A stretch of DNA of 64,000 bases, taken from the NCBI RefSeq assembly GCF_002000245.1, contig NZ_MTCM01000007.1, positions 62,001 through 126,000 on the forward strand, read 5' to 3'. This stretch comes from Sphingobacterium sp. CZ-UAM (GTDB taxonomy: Bacteria; Bacteroidota; Bacteroidia; Sphingobacteriales; Sphingobacteriaceae). The notes beneath the pieces are model-generated. The model saw only the letters and a program-made list of their open reading frames with translations. It did no database searches and was not told the origin of the DNA. Both the position numbers and the translations under genes were made by a program. This document shows positions 35,963 through 44,567 of this stretch, piece by piece; positions within the stretch are counted from its first letter, which is position 1, and each line of letters opens with the position of its first letter.

Positions 35963-37474
35963 ATGAAAAATTTAGGAAACATAAAATATTGGGTACTGGG
36001 TTTAATCAGTGTTGCTTCCTTTACAAGTTGCACAACTTCGATGGCCCAAAGAGGTGGATATGCCGGTTATAATAACTATAATAATTCTGGCATTTCATTT
36101 CAGACCTTCTATGATGAACTTTCACCCTATGGACAATGGGTCAATGATCCGAATTATGGCTATGTATGGATTCCCGATGCTGGCCCTGACTTCCAGCCTT
36201 ATGCAACTAATGGTTACTGGTCCATGACAGATTACGGTAATACCTGGGTTTCCAATTACGATTGGGGCTGGGCTCCTTTCCATTATGGCCGATGGAATTA
36301 CAACGATCGTTATGGCTGGGGATGGATTCCAGATTACGAATGGGGACCAGCATGGGTAAATTGGCGCCAGAGCAACGATTATTATGGTTGGGCTCCACTA
36401 GGTCCCGGCATGAGTATCAATGTGTCGGTCAATATTCCGATGAACTTCTGGACCTTTGTTTCGGTCAATCATTTCATGAACCGCAACATGGATCGCTATT
36501 ATGTGAATCGCCGAAATTACCACAACATCTATAACCGAACCACGGTGATCAACAATACCACGATCATTAACAATAATTATTATGTAGGTGGCCCACGTCG
36601 ATCTGACATCGAACGTCATACAGGAAGAAATGTAACGGTCAATCGTATCACTAGTGCGGACAGACCAGGATCAACACGCAGCAGCAGCAACCGGGGCAGA
36701 TCCAACGAGATCAGTATGTACCGTCCAAGTGTAGACCGCAATACCCGTTCATCCGCGCGTCCGACAAACGTAGTCGATGCTTCAACACGTACACGCAATA
36801 ATAATAGTTCGATATCCGATCGTAACAACCGTGTCATCTCCAATCGGGATAACATCAATACGAGATCTGGAAATCGGGAGCTATATATTGACAATAGCGG
36901 TAATGCTTCGGTAAGATCGCGTAATGATGCAAATACCAATACCGGATCCACTCGTAGCTCCAGTGAAAATAACGGCCGTACAAGAGACAATAATTCGAAT
37001 TATCGAAATAATGTAGGGACAACACCTAATTCAAATAATTACGATTTTAGAACACGGTCCAGCAGAGAGTCGAATCCATCAAATAATAACAACCCTACTT
37101 CTACCGGTAGAACCAGACAAGGAAATGCTGCTGATATGAATTCATCTCGCGGTGGGCAGCCAACAACAATGCCGCAACGAAATGGAAACTACGATACAGG
37201 AAATACAAGGACACGTTCGAGTCAGCCTGTATCGCAGCCTAGTCGACCTGTGCAAAACAGAAGTTATGATACTGGTAGCGGCAGAACGCGCGCTAGCCAA
37301 CCTGCAGCGCAACCTAGCCAACCAGTGCAAAACAGAAGTTACGAGAACACCCGAACAAGGTCCTCAGCTCCTTCGATAGAAAGATCGAGTTCCTCAAATC
37401 AAGGAAGTTCTTCGGTCTCAAGAAGCCGGTCGTCCGAAGGATCTAGTCGTTCAGAACGATCAAGAACACGATAA
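35963..37474 (+). CDS. DUF6600-like Trp/Tyr-rich surface protein with repeat tail
   Basis: This 503-residue protein starts with a signal peptide ending near ...ASFTSC, possibly a lipoprotein. Residues about 45-160 have repeated YGxVWxP, WxxxxYGRW and GWGWIP motifs characteristic of DUF6600 or YXWGXW repeat proteins (for example YGWGWIPDYEWGPAW, about 113-127). From about 205 on the chain is Asn/Ser/Arg/Thr-rich low complexity, ending in about 26-residue repeats built on QPVQNRSY and TRTRSS. It is probably cell-envelope anchored. Function is unknown. It is transcribed divergently from the Mla operon and followed by a strong terminator. Confidence 0.82.
   Translation: MKNLGNIKYWVLGLISVASFTSCTTSMAQRGGYAGYNNYNNSGISFQTFYDELSPYGQWVNDPNYGYVWIPDAGPDFQPYATNGYWSMTDYGNTWVSNYDWGWAPFHYGRWNYNDRYGWGWIPDYEWGPAWVNWRQSNDYYGWAPLGPGMSINVSVNIPMNFWTFVSVNHFMNRNMDRYYVNRRNYHNIYNRTTVINNTTIINNNYYVGGPRRSDIERHTGRNVTVNRITSADRPGSTRSSSNRGRSNEISMYRPSVDRNTRSSARPTNVVDASTRTRNNNSSISDRNNRVISNRDNINTRSGNRELYIDNSGNASVRSRNDANTNTGSTRSSSENNGRTRDNNSNYRNNVGTTPNSNNYDFRTRSSRESNPSNNNNPTSTGRTRQGNAADMNSSRGGQPTTMPQRNGNYDTGNTRTRSSQPVSQPSRPVQNRSYDTGSGRTRASQPAAQPSQPVQNRSYENTRTRSSAPSIERSSSSNQGSSSVSRSRSSEGSSRSERSRTR
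37183..37365. repeat. Tandem degenerate repeats in the DUF6600-like gene tail
   Basis: Three imperfect copies of a unit of about 26 codons encode NYDTGNTRTRSSQP, SYDTGSGRTRASQP and SYENTRTRSSAP, linked by QPxxPVQNR. The DNA copies share CAAAACAGAAGTTA and related runs, so slippage could change their number. Confidence 0.65.
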
Positions 37475-37781
37475 CAGATCGAATTTCATCATAAAAAAAC
37501 GGGGGCAGTCCACATCACTGCCCCCGTTTTTTTGACCTTATAAATTACAGTTATTCCCGCTATCTTGCATAGGCAGCTCTGGGCTCACCCTCCAGTAAAT
37601 GACAGATGCTTCCATCCTTGTGGCCCCAAGTGGATTGTGTACTTTTCTTTAGCAATTCAAATAAAACACCCTTACTTCGGGCCTAATGAAACGATGAAAG
37701 TTTTATTTGTGATGAACAATCCGCACATTTTCATGTTAATTAGTAAATTTACGGCTTCAAACAAAAATCAGCGCAATAAAG
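37475..37781. other. Intergenic region before pncB
   Basis: The 307 bases contain the terminator of the DUF6600-like gene near the left end and AT-rich DNA before pncB. I see no convincing gene and no canonical TAnnTTTG promoter. Confidence 0.5.
37493..37533 (+). terminator. Strong Rho-independent terminator
   Basis: AAAAAAACGGGGGCAGT and ACTGCCCCCGTTTTTTT pair perfectly over 17 bp around a 7-base loop, GC-rich in the core with a T run. It ends the DUF6600-like gene 18 bases after the stop codon. Confidence 0.93.
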
Positions 37782-38963
37782 ATGGCTTCATTCACCTCTA
37801 TATTAGATAACGACTTTTACAAATTCACGATGCAGAATGCGGTAGTTAAGCTTTTTCCTAAGGCAAAAGCACGCTACCACTTTATCAATCGGGGGCACCA
37901 TAAGTTTCCGGAGGGGTTTGACATTCTTTTAAAGGAGGCTGTAAATGAAATGGCAGACCTGCGGCTAACAAAAGCTGAGAAAGCCTTCTTTGCCCGGACT
38001 TGCCCCTACATTGATCCTACCTATTTTGATTTTTTGCAAGGCTACCGTTATGATCCCGATGAAATAAAAATCACGCAGGACGGCCCTGATCTCGAGGTTG
38101 TTATTGAGGGATACTGGTATCGTACCATTCTTTGGGAGGTGCCGTTAATGTCACTGATATGTGAACTTTTCTATGAATCGCAGGGTCTGATTCGTGCATC
38201 GGATGAAGAGGTTATTGCAACAGCCAAAGATAAAATTGAAAAATATAAAAAACTGCATATTACCATTGCCGATTTTGGTACGCGTAGGCGTCACTCTTAC
38301 GAAGTGCACGACTTGGTCGTCCGTACACTAAAACAATATGGTGAAAAAACTTTTATCGGAACCAGTAATGTCCACCTGGCCATGAAATATGAGACCAAAC
38401 CAATCGGTACCCATGCCCACGAATGGTTTATGTTTCATGCGGCCAAATATGGCTACAAGATGGCCAACCTTTTGGGGCTGGAGCATTGGTCTGATGTTTA
38501 TCGGGGTGACCTCGGAATTGCGTTATCGGACACCTATACAACGGAAGTTTTCTTCCAGCAATTCGATAAAAAGCTGACCAAATTATTTGATGGCGTACGC
38601 CACGACAGTGGTGACCCACTCGAGTTTACCGATAAGGTTATCGCACACTATAAGAAAAATGGCATAGACCCACTTTCAAAGACAATTATATTTTCCGATG
38701 GCCTTGATTATGAAAAAGTGGAAAGAATCGCAAACTATTGTGAAGGCAAAATATTACACTCTTTTGGTGTAGGAACGAACTTTACCAATGATGTGGGACT
38801 TAAACCCATGAATATTGTAATCAAAATGACTGATGCACTTCCGGAAGATGATCAATGGACTCCGGTCATCAAGCTATCGGACGAACCCATGAAACATACC
38901 GGTGACGAAGATTCCATCTATATCGCCAAAAAAGTATTAATGATTGATAATGACAATGTATAG
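37782..38963 (+). CDS. pncB: Nicotinate phosphoribosyltransferase
   Basis: This 393-residue enzyme converts nicotinate and PRPP to nicotinate mononucleotide, a step of NAD salvage. The family signatures are visible: DNDFYKFTMQNAV near the start, FGTRRRHSYEVHD (about 166-178), SNVHLAMKYETKPIGTHAHEWF (cut here by length, about 192-213) and VRHDSGDPLEF (about 273-283) with the phosphoribosyl-binding residues. The Thr-His-Ala-His segment fits the autophosphorylated His of the ATP-dependent class. Its stop overlaps the start of the next methyltransferase gene, so the two are translationally coupled. Confidence 0.95.
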   Translation: MASFTSILDNDFYKFTMQNAVVKLFPKAKARYHFINRGHHKFPEGFDILLKEAVNEMADLRLTKAEKAFFARTCPYIDPTYFDFLQGYRYDPDEIKITQDGPDLEVVIEGYWYRTILWEVPLMSLICELFYESQGLIRASDEEVIATAKDKIEKYKKLHITIADFGTRRRHSYEVHDLVVRTLKQYGEKTFIGTSNVHLAMKYETKPIGTHAHEWFMFHAAKYGYKMANLLGLEHWSDVYRGDLGIALSDTYTTEVFFQQFDKKLTKLFDGVRHDSGDPLEFTDKVIAHYKKNGIDPLSKTIIFSDGLDYEKVERIANYCEGKILHSFGVGTNFTNDVGLKPMNIVIKMTDALPEDDQWTPVIKLSDEPMKHTGDEDSIYIAKKVLMIDNDNV

Positions 38964-39657
38964 AGACGTATATGGTGAGGCCCTGGATGATTACTTTATC
39001 CATCAGGAAGAAAAATTCCCTTTAATACTACATACAAGCTACGGGGATGAAGATGAAATGCCTGTGGATGTTTTCTTTAGAGATGCTGACGATTTTCCAG
39101 AACTGGAATTCATTGGATTATCGCTCTGTGATGGCCGGGTGTTGGATGTAGGGGCCGGTGTGGGCGGTCATAGTCTATATTTACAAGAAAAGGGATTTGA
39201 GGTTGATGCTTTGGAGATTTCACAAACGGCTTGTCACATTATGCAACAACGTGGTGTGCAACATATCATCTGCCAGGATTTCTATGAATTCAGTGGACAA
39301 AAGTATGATACACTTTTGTTTCTCATGAATGGTATAGGTATAGCTGGTGATATTGAGGGTTTTAAAATGCTTTTACAGCATAGTAAGGAGCTTCTCACGG
39401 ATAAAGGACAACTCATTTTTGATTCTTCAGATATCAGTTATCTGTATAAAGATTATAACATCAAAAAGCCCAGCCACTATTTTGGAGAGATCCAGTATCA
39501 GTACGAGTACAAAGGTCAAAAGGGGAACCCTTTCAAATGGCTTTATTTGGACCAGGATAAACTGATAAAAATAGCCCATGAACTAGGCTGGGTTGTCCAG
39601 ATTCTATATGAAGACGAGCATGATCAATATTTAGTTCGTATGGAACAGAAAAGATAA
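38950..39657 (+). CDS. Class I SAM-dependent methyltransferase
   Basis: This 235-residue protein has motif I VLDVGAGVGGHSLYL (about 59-73), an acidic post-I residue in DALEIS and the QDFYEF loop, all typical of class I methyltransferases. Start choices are the ATG at 38950 or 38956; both lie inside the last codons of pncB, giving an overlap of 8 to 14 bases. The overlap suggests coupled translation with NAD salvage. Whether it methylates nicotinate-derived compounds or something unrelated is unknown. A bidirectional terminator follows. Confidence 0.82.
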   Translation: MTMYRDVYGEALDDYFIHQEEKFPLILHTSYGDEDEMPVDVFFRDADDFPELEFIGLSLCDGRVLDVGAGVGGHSLYLQEKGFEVDALEISQTACHIMQQRGVQHIICQDFYEFSGQKYDTLLFLMNGIGIAGDIEGFKMLLQHSKELLTDKGQLIFDSSDISYLYKDYNIKKPSHYFGEIQYQYEYKGQKGNPFKWLYLDQDKLIKIAHELGWVVQILYEDEHDQYLVRMEQKR

Positions 39658-39689
39658 TGTCAGCTCTCGCATCGAATTGACAGAACAAA

Positions 39690-39726
39690 AAAAACCTTAA
39701 ATGCCCCTAGGGTATTTAAGGTTTTT
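39690..39726. terminator. Bidirectional terminator between convergent genes
   Basis: AAAAACCTTAAAT and ATTTAAGGTTTTT pair over 13 bp around an 11-base loop with a small inner stem (CCCTAGGG). T runs on both strands end the methyltransferase gene (plus) and the DUF4097-like gene (minus). Confidence 0.87.
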
Positions 39727-39763
39727 CATTTTAAAAACCAGTTGGTCTATTTCAGGATCCTTC

Positions 39764-40651
39764 CTATTTTTGGGATCTGATATAGATATCTCCCATAGAA
39801 GTCTTCAAGATCACATCCTGGCCACCACCGTTCATTTTTCCCTTGACAGTATTTGACATGATGTAAGAATTTTTAGGTTCTTCGACAGGGTTTTCGAACT
39901 GAAATTCATCAGCAGCATAGATATTTCCCATTGAGGTCTTCATATCTACATTAGCGCCAAATTTTACTGGGAAGGCCACGTCCACCGCCCCCATTGCTGC
40001 AATGAGTGAAATAGGTCCTTTGACTGGCTGCACAAATTTGGCAATCACATCACCTTGAGCGACTTTTACACTGAGCGGTCCAGTGACATTGGTTACCTTT
40101 ACATCCCCCATCGTGCTGGAAATCTCCACTTCCGCGCGGATATCCTTTACTTCGATACCACTACCATTAAAGAAACCGCCACGACCTTTTACGCTAACCG
40201 GTAGATTGTAAGGAACCCGAACATTTACAACATCCTCCAATGGCATCCCCACCACACTGACTTCCGTAACACCCGAGGTAGTTTGAATATTCATTCCCAT
40301 ACCTGAGTTGTCGGACAAGCCAGAACCATTTACCACGCGCAAGCCTTTCGCCCGATCATTCTCTTCCTTTTCTTCTACTTTAGCGGAAATCACAACCTCT
40401 TTTCCGTTATATCCCTCAATAGAGACGTTATCAAATTTCAACAGGAGCTTTTCGCCTAAGTTGGGGATTTTAATTTCTTTCCATACTCGGTTCTCACTGT
40501 TTCCACCTGCACCTCGCATTGCTCTTGGCGGTTTAGGGGCCTTTGGCGGAACGACGCCTTCCGCATTTTCCGTTATTTGCGCCTGTACTGCACTGGCAAA
40601 GATCAGTGCCGCTCCCATCATTATTAATCTTATCTTTTTCATCATTATCAT
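39764..40651 (-). CDS. Secreted DUF4097-like beta-helical protein
   Basis: The start is uncertain: ATG codons lie at 40672, 40651, 40645 and 40642; 40651 has an AAGG motif about 11 bases upstream and leads directly into a signal peptide ending ...ASAVQA. The mature part (about 270 residues) has repeated strand turns of the type VEISSTMGDVKVTNV and VDVAFPVKFGANVDMKTSMGNIY typical of DUF4097/DUF4098 adhesin-like proteins. It is the third gene of a minus-strand set after an ECF sigma factor and a HEAT-repeat membrane protein. Function is unknown; export regulated by the sigma factor is plausible. Confidence 0.78.
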   Translation of the reverse strand: MIMMKKIRLIMMGAALIFASAVQAQITENAEGVVPPKAPKPPRAMRGAGGNSENRVWKEIKIPNLGEKLLLKFDNVSIEGYNGKEVVISAKVEEKEENDRAKGLRVVNGSGLSDNSGMGMNIQTTSGVTEVSVVGMPLEDVVNVRVPYNLPVSVKGRGGFFNGSGIEVKDIRAEVEISSTMGDVKVTNVTGPLSVKVAQGDVIAKFVQPVKGPISLIAAMGAVDVAFPVKFGANVDMKTSMGNIYAADEFQFENPVEEPKNSYIMSNTVKGKMNGGGQDVILKTSMGDIYIRSQK

Positions 40652-40800
40652 AGTTATTATTACCTTGCCCATTTTTTCAATGGCATTTATGGGCTCCAAA
40701 GCCCGAACTCTTTTTTTGTTTGTTGAAGTGCAGAGGTTTATTCCATTAGCTTCTCACGTCTCTGCAACTTCATTGTATAGTGATATTGTTAGTATTCTTC

Positions 40801-41625
40801 CTATTGCTGCAGCAGTACTGCATACGCTTGCTCTTTCACAAATTTCAAGGTAAAAGGATCTTCTACAATCGCGTTCAGCTTATCCTTCGTACTATTTTTC
40901 ATTTCCGGTTCGTCTCTTTGTGCAATCATCTGCATGAGCTCAACCTGTAATGTAGGATCATTCTGCGCGACAAAAAAGTCCTGAACCTTTTGTTGCCGAA
41001 CTTCCGGCGTCATTCCGTCCAGTAAGGTCTCGATCGCAGCCATACGCACATTACTACTCTCGTCCGAAACAGCGATTTTCTCTAGAGCCCGTGTCTCATC
41101 TTTTTTCAGATTTCCCTGTTTTTGGAGCGCGAGTACTGCCGCCAGACGTGTACTTGCCCAAACTGAATCCTGGAGCATTTGCATATAATCTTTTTCATGC
41201 TCTTCTTCCCTCTCTACAGCTATCTTTTGCGCAGTTCTGTTAGCTACAAGATGCGTTTTTTGCTTACTCGTCATCGTCTGTATCGACCTTATGGACTCTT
41301 TCTGTTCAGCTTCTGCTACAATTTCCTGTTGGGAAGGGCGCAGCATTTCCTCCGGCTCTTTCTGCTGTACAGGGCTGGATTTCCAAACGGCCACTCTGTC
41401 CATGCGATCATCCTTTTTCTCCTGATTGAAGATCACAAAAGCTGCAGTTCCGACCAATAATGTAGCCGCCGCAATACTCGCCCATCGCCACAAAGGTTTT
41501 ATCTTCTTTTCCTCTACCTGGGGAACAACCTGTGGTCTGATTTTATTCCATAAGTCCGCTGACGGTTCTTTACGGTCAAATGCATCCCGATTGGCGTTCA
41601 CAAAATCCTTCAAATTATCCCGCAT
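40801..41625 (-). CDS. Membrane-anchored HEAT-repeat protein, probable sigma regulator
   Basis: This 274-residue protein has a cytoplasmic N-terminal segment (about 1-45, MRDNLKDFVNANRDAFDRKE), one membrane segment (about 48-66) and an extracytoplasmic region with a helical Glu/Gln-rich linker and HEAT-like repeats (about 160-270, SSNVRMAAIETLL, DPTLQVELMQMI). Its start lies inside the last codons of the ECF sigma gene (11-base overlap), the usual place of an anti-sigma factor. I see no zinc-binding anti-sigma motif, so the function is inferred from position and topology. Confidence 0.78.
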   Translation of the reverse strand: MRDNLKDFVNANRDAFDRKEPSADLWNKIRPQVVPQVEEKKIKPLWRWASIAAATLLVGTAAFVIFNQEKKDDRMDRVAVWKSSPVQQKEPEEMLRPSQQEIVAEAEQKESIRSIQTMTSKQKTHLVANRTAQKIAVEREEEHEKDYMQMLQDSVWASTRLAAVLALQKQGNLKKDETRALEKIAVSDESSNVRMAAIETLLDGMTPEVRQQKVQDFFVAQNDPTLQVELMQMIAQRDEPEMKNSTKDKLNAIVEDPFTLKFVKEQAYAVLLQQ

Positions 41626-42172
41626 AATTATACCTCTCCTTCAATTGTTCGTAAATTTTCTTTTTGGCGCGATGATATTGACTACGCACCGCTACCGCTG
41701 TCATTCCCAAAGATTCAGCGACTTCGTCATGGCTCATATCTTCAAAAAGATACAGATTGATAATCATTTTGGGTATCCCTGTCAGCTGATCAATGACCGA
41801 TTCTAAATCCGTCAGCCGGCATTCCCGCCATTCTTTCTCCAATAGATCATCGTCGCCTTCATCCTGAATTTCCAGATCGTCGATCGGCGTATAATACTGC
41901 TTATTCTTCCGTAAAAGAGAAATAGCCTTATTCACCCCCATCCTTCTCAACCAGGCTTCCACACTAAGTACCGCCTGCCATTTATCCGACTTTGAGAAAA
42001 ACTCTATAAAAGTCTCCTGCAAAACATCCTCACTTTCCTCCTGATTTGATAAGATCCGATAGATCGAATTAAAAATCTTCTTCGCATAGCGATGATAGAG
42101 CTGTGCAAAGCCCGACTCATTACCGGATTGGCACATCGCTAATAACTCTTTATCGCTAAGTTGGTTTTGCAC
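41615..42172 (-). CDS. ECF RNA polymerase sigma factor
   Basis: This 185-residue sigma factor has region 2 (about 20-90, LYHRYAKKIFNSIYRIL and ESEDVLQETFIEFF) and region 4 (about 120-180, PKMIINLYLFEDMSHDEVAESLGMT followed by RSQYHRAKKKIYEQL). It directs RNA polymerase to a special set of promoters. The start codon is GTG at 42172: the codons before it run to a TAA stop without an ATG. The following HEAT-repeat protein gene overlaps its end. Its targets may include the DUF4097-like gene, by analogy. Confidence 0.93.
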   Translation of the reverse strand: MQNQLSDKELLAMCQSGNESGFAQLYHRYAKKIFNSIYRILSNQEESEDVLQETFIEFFSKSDKWQAVLSVEAWLRRMGVNKAISLLRKNKQYYTPIDDLEIQDEGDDDLLEKEWRECRLTDLESVIDQLTGIPKMIINLYLFEDMSHDEVAESLGMTAVAVRSQYHRAKKKIYEQLKERYNYAG

Positions 42173-42320
42173 GTTTACTATTTAATATCGTTAATTCTTA
42201 TGTTCTATTGTATAGTCGGATTGTTCTGGAAAATGTTGCAATTTAATTTTATTTTTTTCTAAAATAAATAACCAGCTGTTGCAGATCGCTAAAAATGAAC
42301 TTTTTAATCCTTTAACCTAA

Positions 42321-42350
42321 AAAAAACACCCATGAAAAATTCCATGGGTG
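42321..42350 (-). terminator. Rho-independent terminator of the SusCD lipoprotein operon
   Basis: CACCCATG and CATGGGTG pair around an 8-base loop; the minus strand runs into a T tract (42320-42326). It ends the lipoprotein gene that closes the SusC/SusD locus. Confidence 0.82.
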
Positions 42351-42406
42351 CCTGCATTAACAAATATATAGCATGAAGTTTTATGAACTCCTTAATAAGA
42401 CTGCCT

Positions 42407-42889
42407 TTATTTTATTTTCACGTACGTTTCAATAATGGTATGTTTCACTCCTAATTCAGGCAAGTTCTCTTCCCCGCGTTGGATAAGGGTATCTCCTTTA
42501 AACTCCAGTTCAAAATCAAACTTTTTACTTTCCCAGTCGCGCAGGCTACAGTATTGCAGTCGCTCCTGATATTTTTTACCATCAAACGAATATGTTCCAC
42601 CGCCTGCAATAAAATGAGGCTCCTTTCCTTTTCCCTTTTCCTTATCATGATTGAAAAACGAAAAATGATCATCGTTGAACATTTTAAACATTTCAGTTTT
42701 TGCTGTATCGGTGAAAGCTGTCACCGTATCCTTCTCTTTGATGGTCTTCGCTTCTAAGAGTCTGTATGTTCCGCTCAGCTTGTTGTTTTTTGTAGTCTCA
42801 TTTTCCGTCTTTTTCTCACCTGCATTATTGCAGGAAAAGACGATGCAGGGCAAGGCTGCGATCAGTAAAATTTGATGTTTTAGGTTCAT
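42407..42889 (-). CDS. Small lipoprotein following the SusD-like gene
   Basis: This 160-residue protein has a lipoprotein signal (MNLKHQILL...CIVFSCNNAG, lipobox VFSC). The mature part looks like a lipocalin- or META-like small beta-sandwich (GTYRLLEAKTIKEKD near the start, then HFIAGGGTYSF, and VKHTIIETYVKI at the end), but I do not recognise the family. It follows the SusD-like gene by 70 bases on the same strand and ends in a terminator, so it may belong to the uptake operon. Its role is unknown. Confidence 0.72.
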   Translation of the reverse strand: MNLKHQILLIAALPCIVFSCNNAGEKKTENETTKNNKLSGTYRLLEAKTIKEKDTVTAFTDTAKTEMFKMFNDDHFSFFNHDKEKGKGKEPHFIAGGGTYSFDGKKYQERLQYCSLRDWESKKFDFELEFKGDTLIQRGEENLPELGVKHTIIETYVKIK

Positions 42890-42959
42890 ATTATTTTATA
42901 AAAGGTTTAAAGAGGCCAAACTACGAAAGTTCAGCCTCAAAAAAAACAAACCATTGTGA

Positions 42960-44555
42960 TTATTTATCCCACCAGACCCGGCCTGCAAGATTATCACCGC
43001 CAGGTACTGCTGCAGCAGCAGCTTTGAAATTTTCACCGTTAATAGCCTCTTCGGTAGAAGGGTATGGAAAACGACGTGGAATAGTTCCACCAGTAGCGTT
43101 TCCAGGGTAGTTTACAGGCACCAGTTCTGGAAATCCCGTGCGTCTCCAGTTGGCCCAAGTTTCATAAAAGTCAAGCATCGTAATCGTATGCGCCCAATAC
43201 TGTGTATTAATCTGCTCCAACCCCTTACTTGCGTCATAAGGATTTGCAGTAGCAAAAGACTCTGCGACCGCATCCGGAACCGCTAATTCTGCATCATATT
43301 GATTCAAATATGTAATAGAAGCTTTCAATCCATTTTTGTAATGCTCAGCAGCCGATCCGCCAATGCCCCACCGTTGTGCCGCTTCAGCTTTCAACAACTC
43401 TGTCTCAGCATAGGTTAGTATAAATGTGATACCATTCCGCTTTATCATCTTTGGATTTGGCGATGAATAGTCGGGAAACGTCGTAAAACTCGGATCACTG
43501 CCAATTCTATATTTAGGATCCGAACTCAGGTCCTTTCCATTTGGCATTCCTTTTTGAACGGCGGCATTACTTACATAATCTGGATTCTGGGCTTTAACAT
43601 CGTCTTTTAAATATAATTTAGTCACTGCTACTAAACCTAAACGAGGATCATTATTTTTCTTTAGAAAATCAATAAATGTATTCGACCACTTCACATAATA
43701 GCATTCCTGTCCCCCATCACCCAACAAGACTTGTGAATTTCTATTCTGAGTCACGCGCGAACCACTTTCATCGTGTGTGATGTATGCATTTTCGGTATTA
43801 TTAGTCAATGTATTCGCTACAGCTTTCGTAGCATATTGTTTTGCTTTAGCTTCATCCACTTTTACTAGGCGCATCGCTAGACGCAACAAAAAGGAATTTC
43901 CAAAACGTTTCCATTTATCAATATTCCCTTTATAGATTACATCCCCAAAAACACGATCGCCATCTGTCTTTAAAGCGGCGACTGCTTCGTCCACTTCTTT
44001 TAGTAGATCTGTATAGATATCCTGTTGTTTATCAAACTTGGGTTTATAGATCTTTTCATAAAATCCAACACCTGCTTCTGAATAAGGTACATCGCCATAG
44101 AGATCGGTTAGCCTGGCAAAGATAACGGCACGCCAGATACGGGCTACCTGATATAAGTTATTCAGCTCCGGTTTACCTTTGGTATTGACAATAACGTCCT
44201 GAATATTCCTTACTTGCTCAATATACGCTCCTACTGTTCCGTTTCCCCAGTAAGCGGCAGTATACCCTTCATTTAGCAAATATTTATCACCTGCCCAATA
44301 ACTGATTACTGTAGATAATCCCTGCATCATCGTCGCCGAATAAATCAAATTTCCGCGCCAGGTATCATAAGCAAAGTCAAAACTGCCCGTATAGAATAAT
44401 TGAGATGAGGACAAAGTATAATTGGGATCCCAGGTTTCCTTACCATAAGAAATTGGATCAGTATTTATTTTTTCAAAATCTTTTGTACAGCTGCCCATCA
44501 CACATAATAGACCAAGGGCAAGCGTAGATATAATCGGTTTAATCATTGCTTTCAT
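42960..44555 (-). CDS. SusD/RagB-like lipoprotein (SusD-like_2 type)
   Basis: This 531-residue outer-membrane lipoprotein has a signal with lipobox MGSC (about residue 23), followed by TKDFEKINTDPISYG, a typical mature start of SusD-like_2 proteins. The helical TPR-rich fold shows as repeated segments such as IWRAVIFARLTDLYGDVPYSEA (shortened here) and LLRLAMRLVKVDE, with LTYAETELLKAEAAQRWG near the C-terminus. SusD proteins form a lid over a SusC channel and bind ligands such as glycans or peptides. It lies 12 bases after the SusC-like gene. The substrate is unknown; no glycosidase is encoded next to it. Confidence 0.92.
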   Translation of the reverse strand: MKAMIKPIISTLALGLLCVMGSCTKDFEKINTDPISYGKETWDPNYTLSSSQLFYTGSFDFAYDTWRGNLIYSATMMQGLSTVISYWAGDKYLLNEGYTAAYWGNGTVGAYIEQVRNIQDVIVNTKGKPELNNLYQVARIWRAVIFARLTDLYGDVPYSEAGVGFYEKIYKPKFDKQQDIYTDLLKEVDEAVAALKTDGDRVFGDVIYKGNIDKWKRFGNSFLLRLAMRLVKVDEAKAKQYATKAVANTLTNNTENAYITHDESGSRVTQNRNSQVLLGDGGQECYYVKWSNTFIDFLKKNNDPRLGLVAVTKLYLKDDVKAQNPDYVSNAAVQKGMPNGKDLSSDPKYRIGSDPSFTTFPDYSSPNPKMIKRNGITFILTYAETELLKAEAAQRWGIGGSAAEHYKNGLKASITYLNQYDAELAVPDAVAESFATANPYDASKGLEQINTQYWAHTITMLDFYETWANWRRTGFPELVPVNYPGNATGGTIPRRFPYPSTEEAINGENFKAAAAAVPGGDNLAGRVWWDK

Positions 44556-44567
44556 TTCAGTTTAGGT

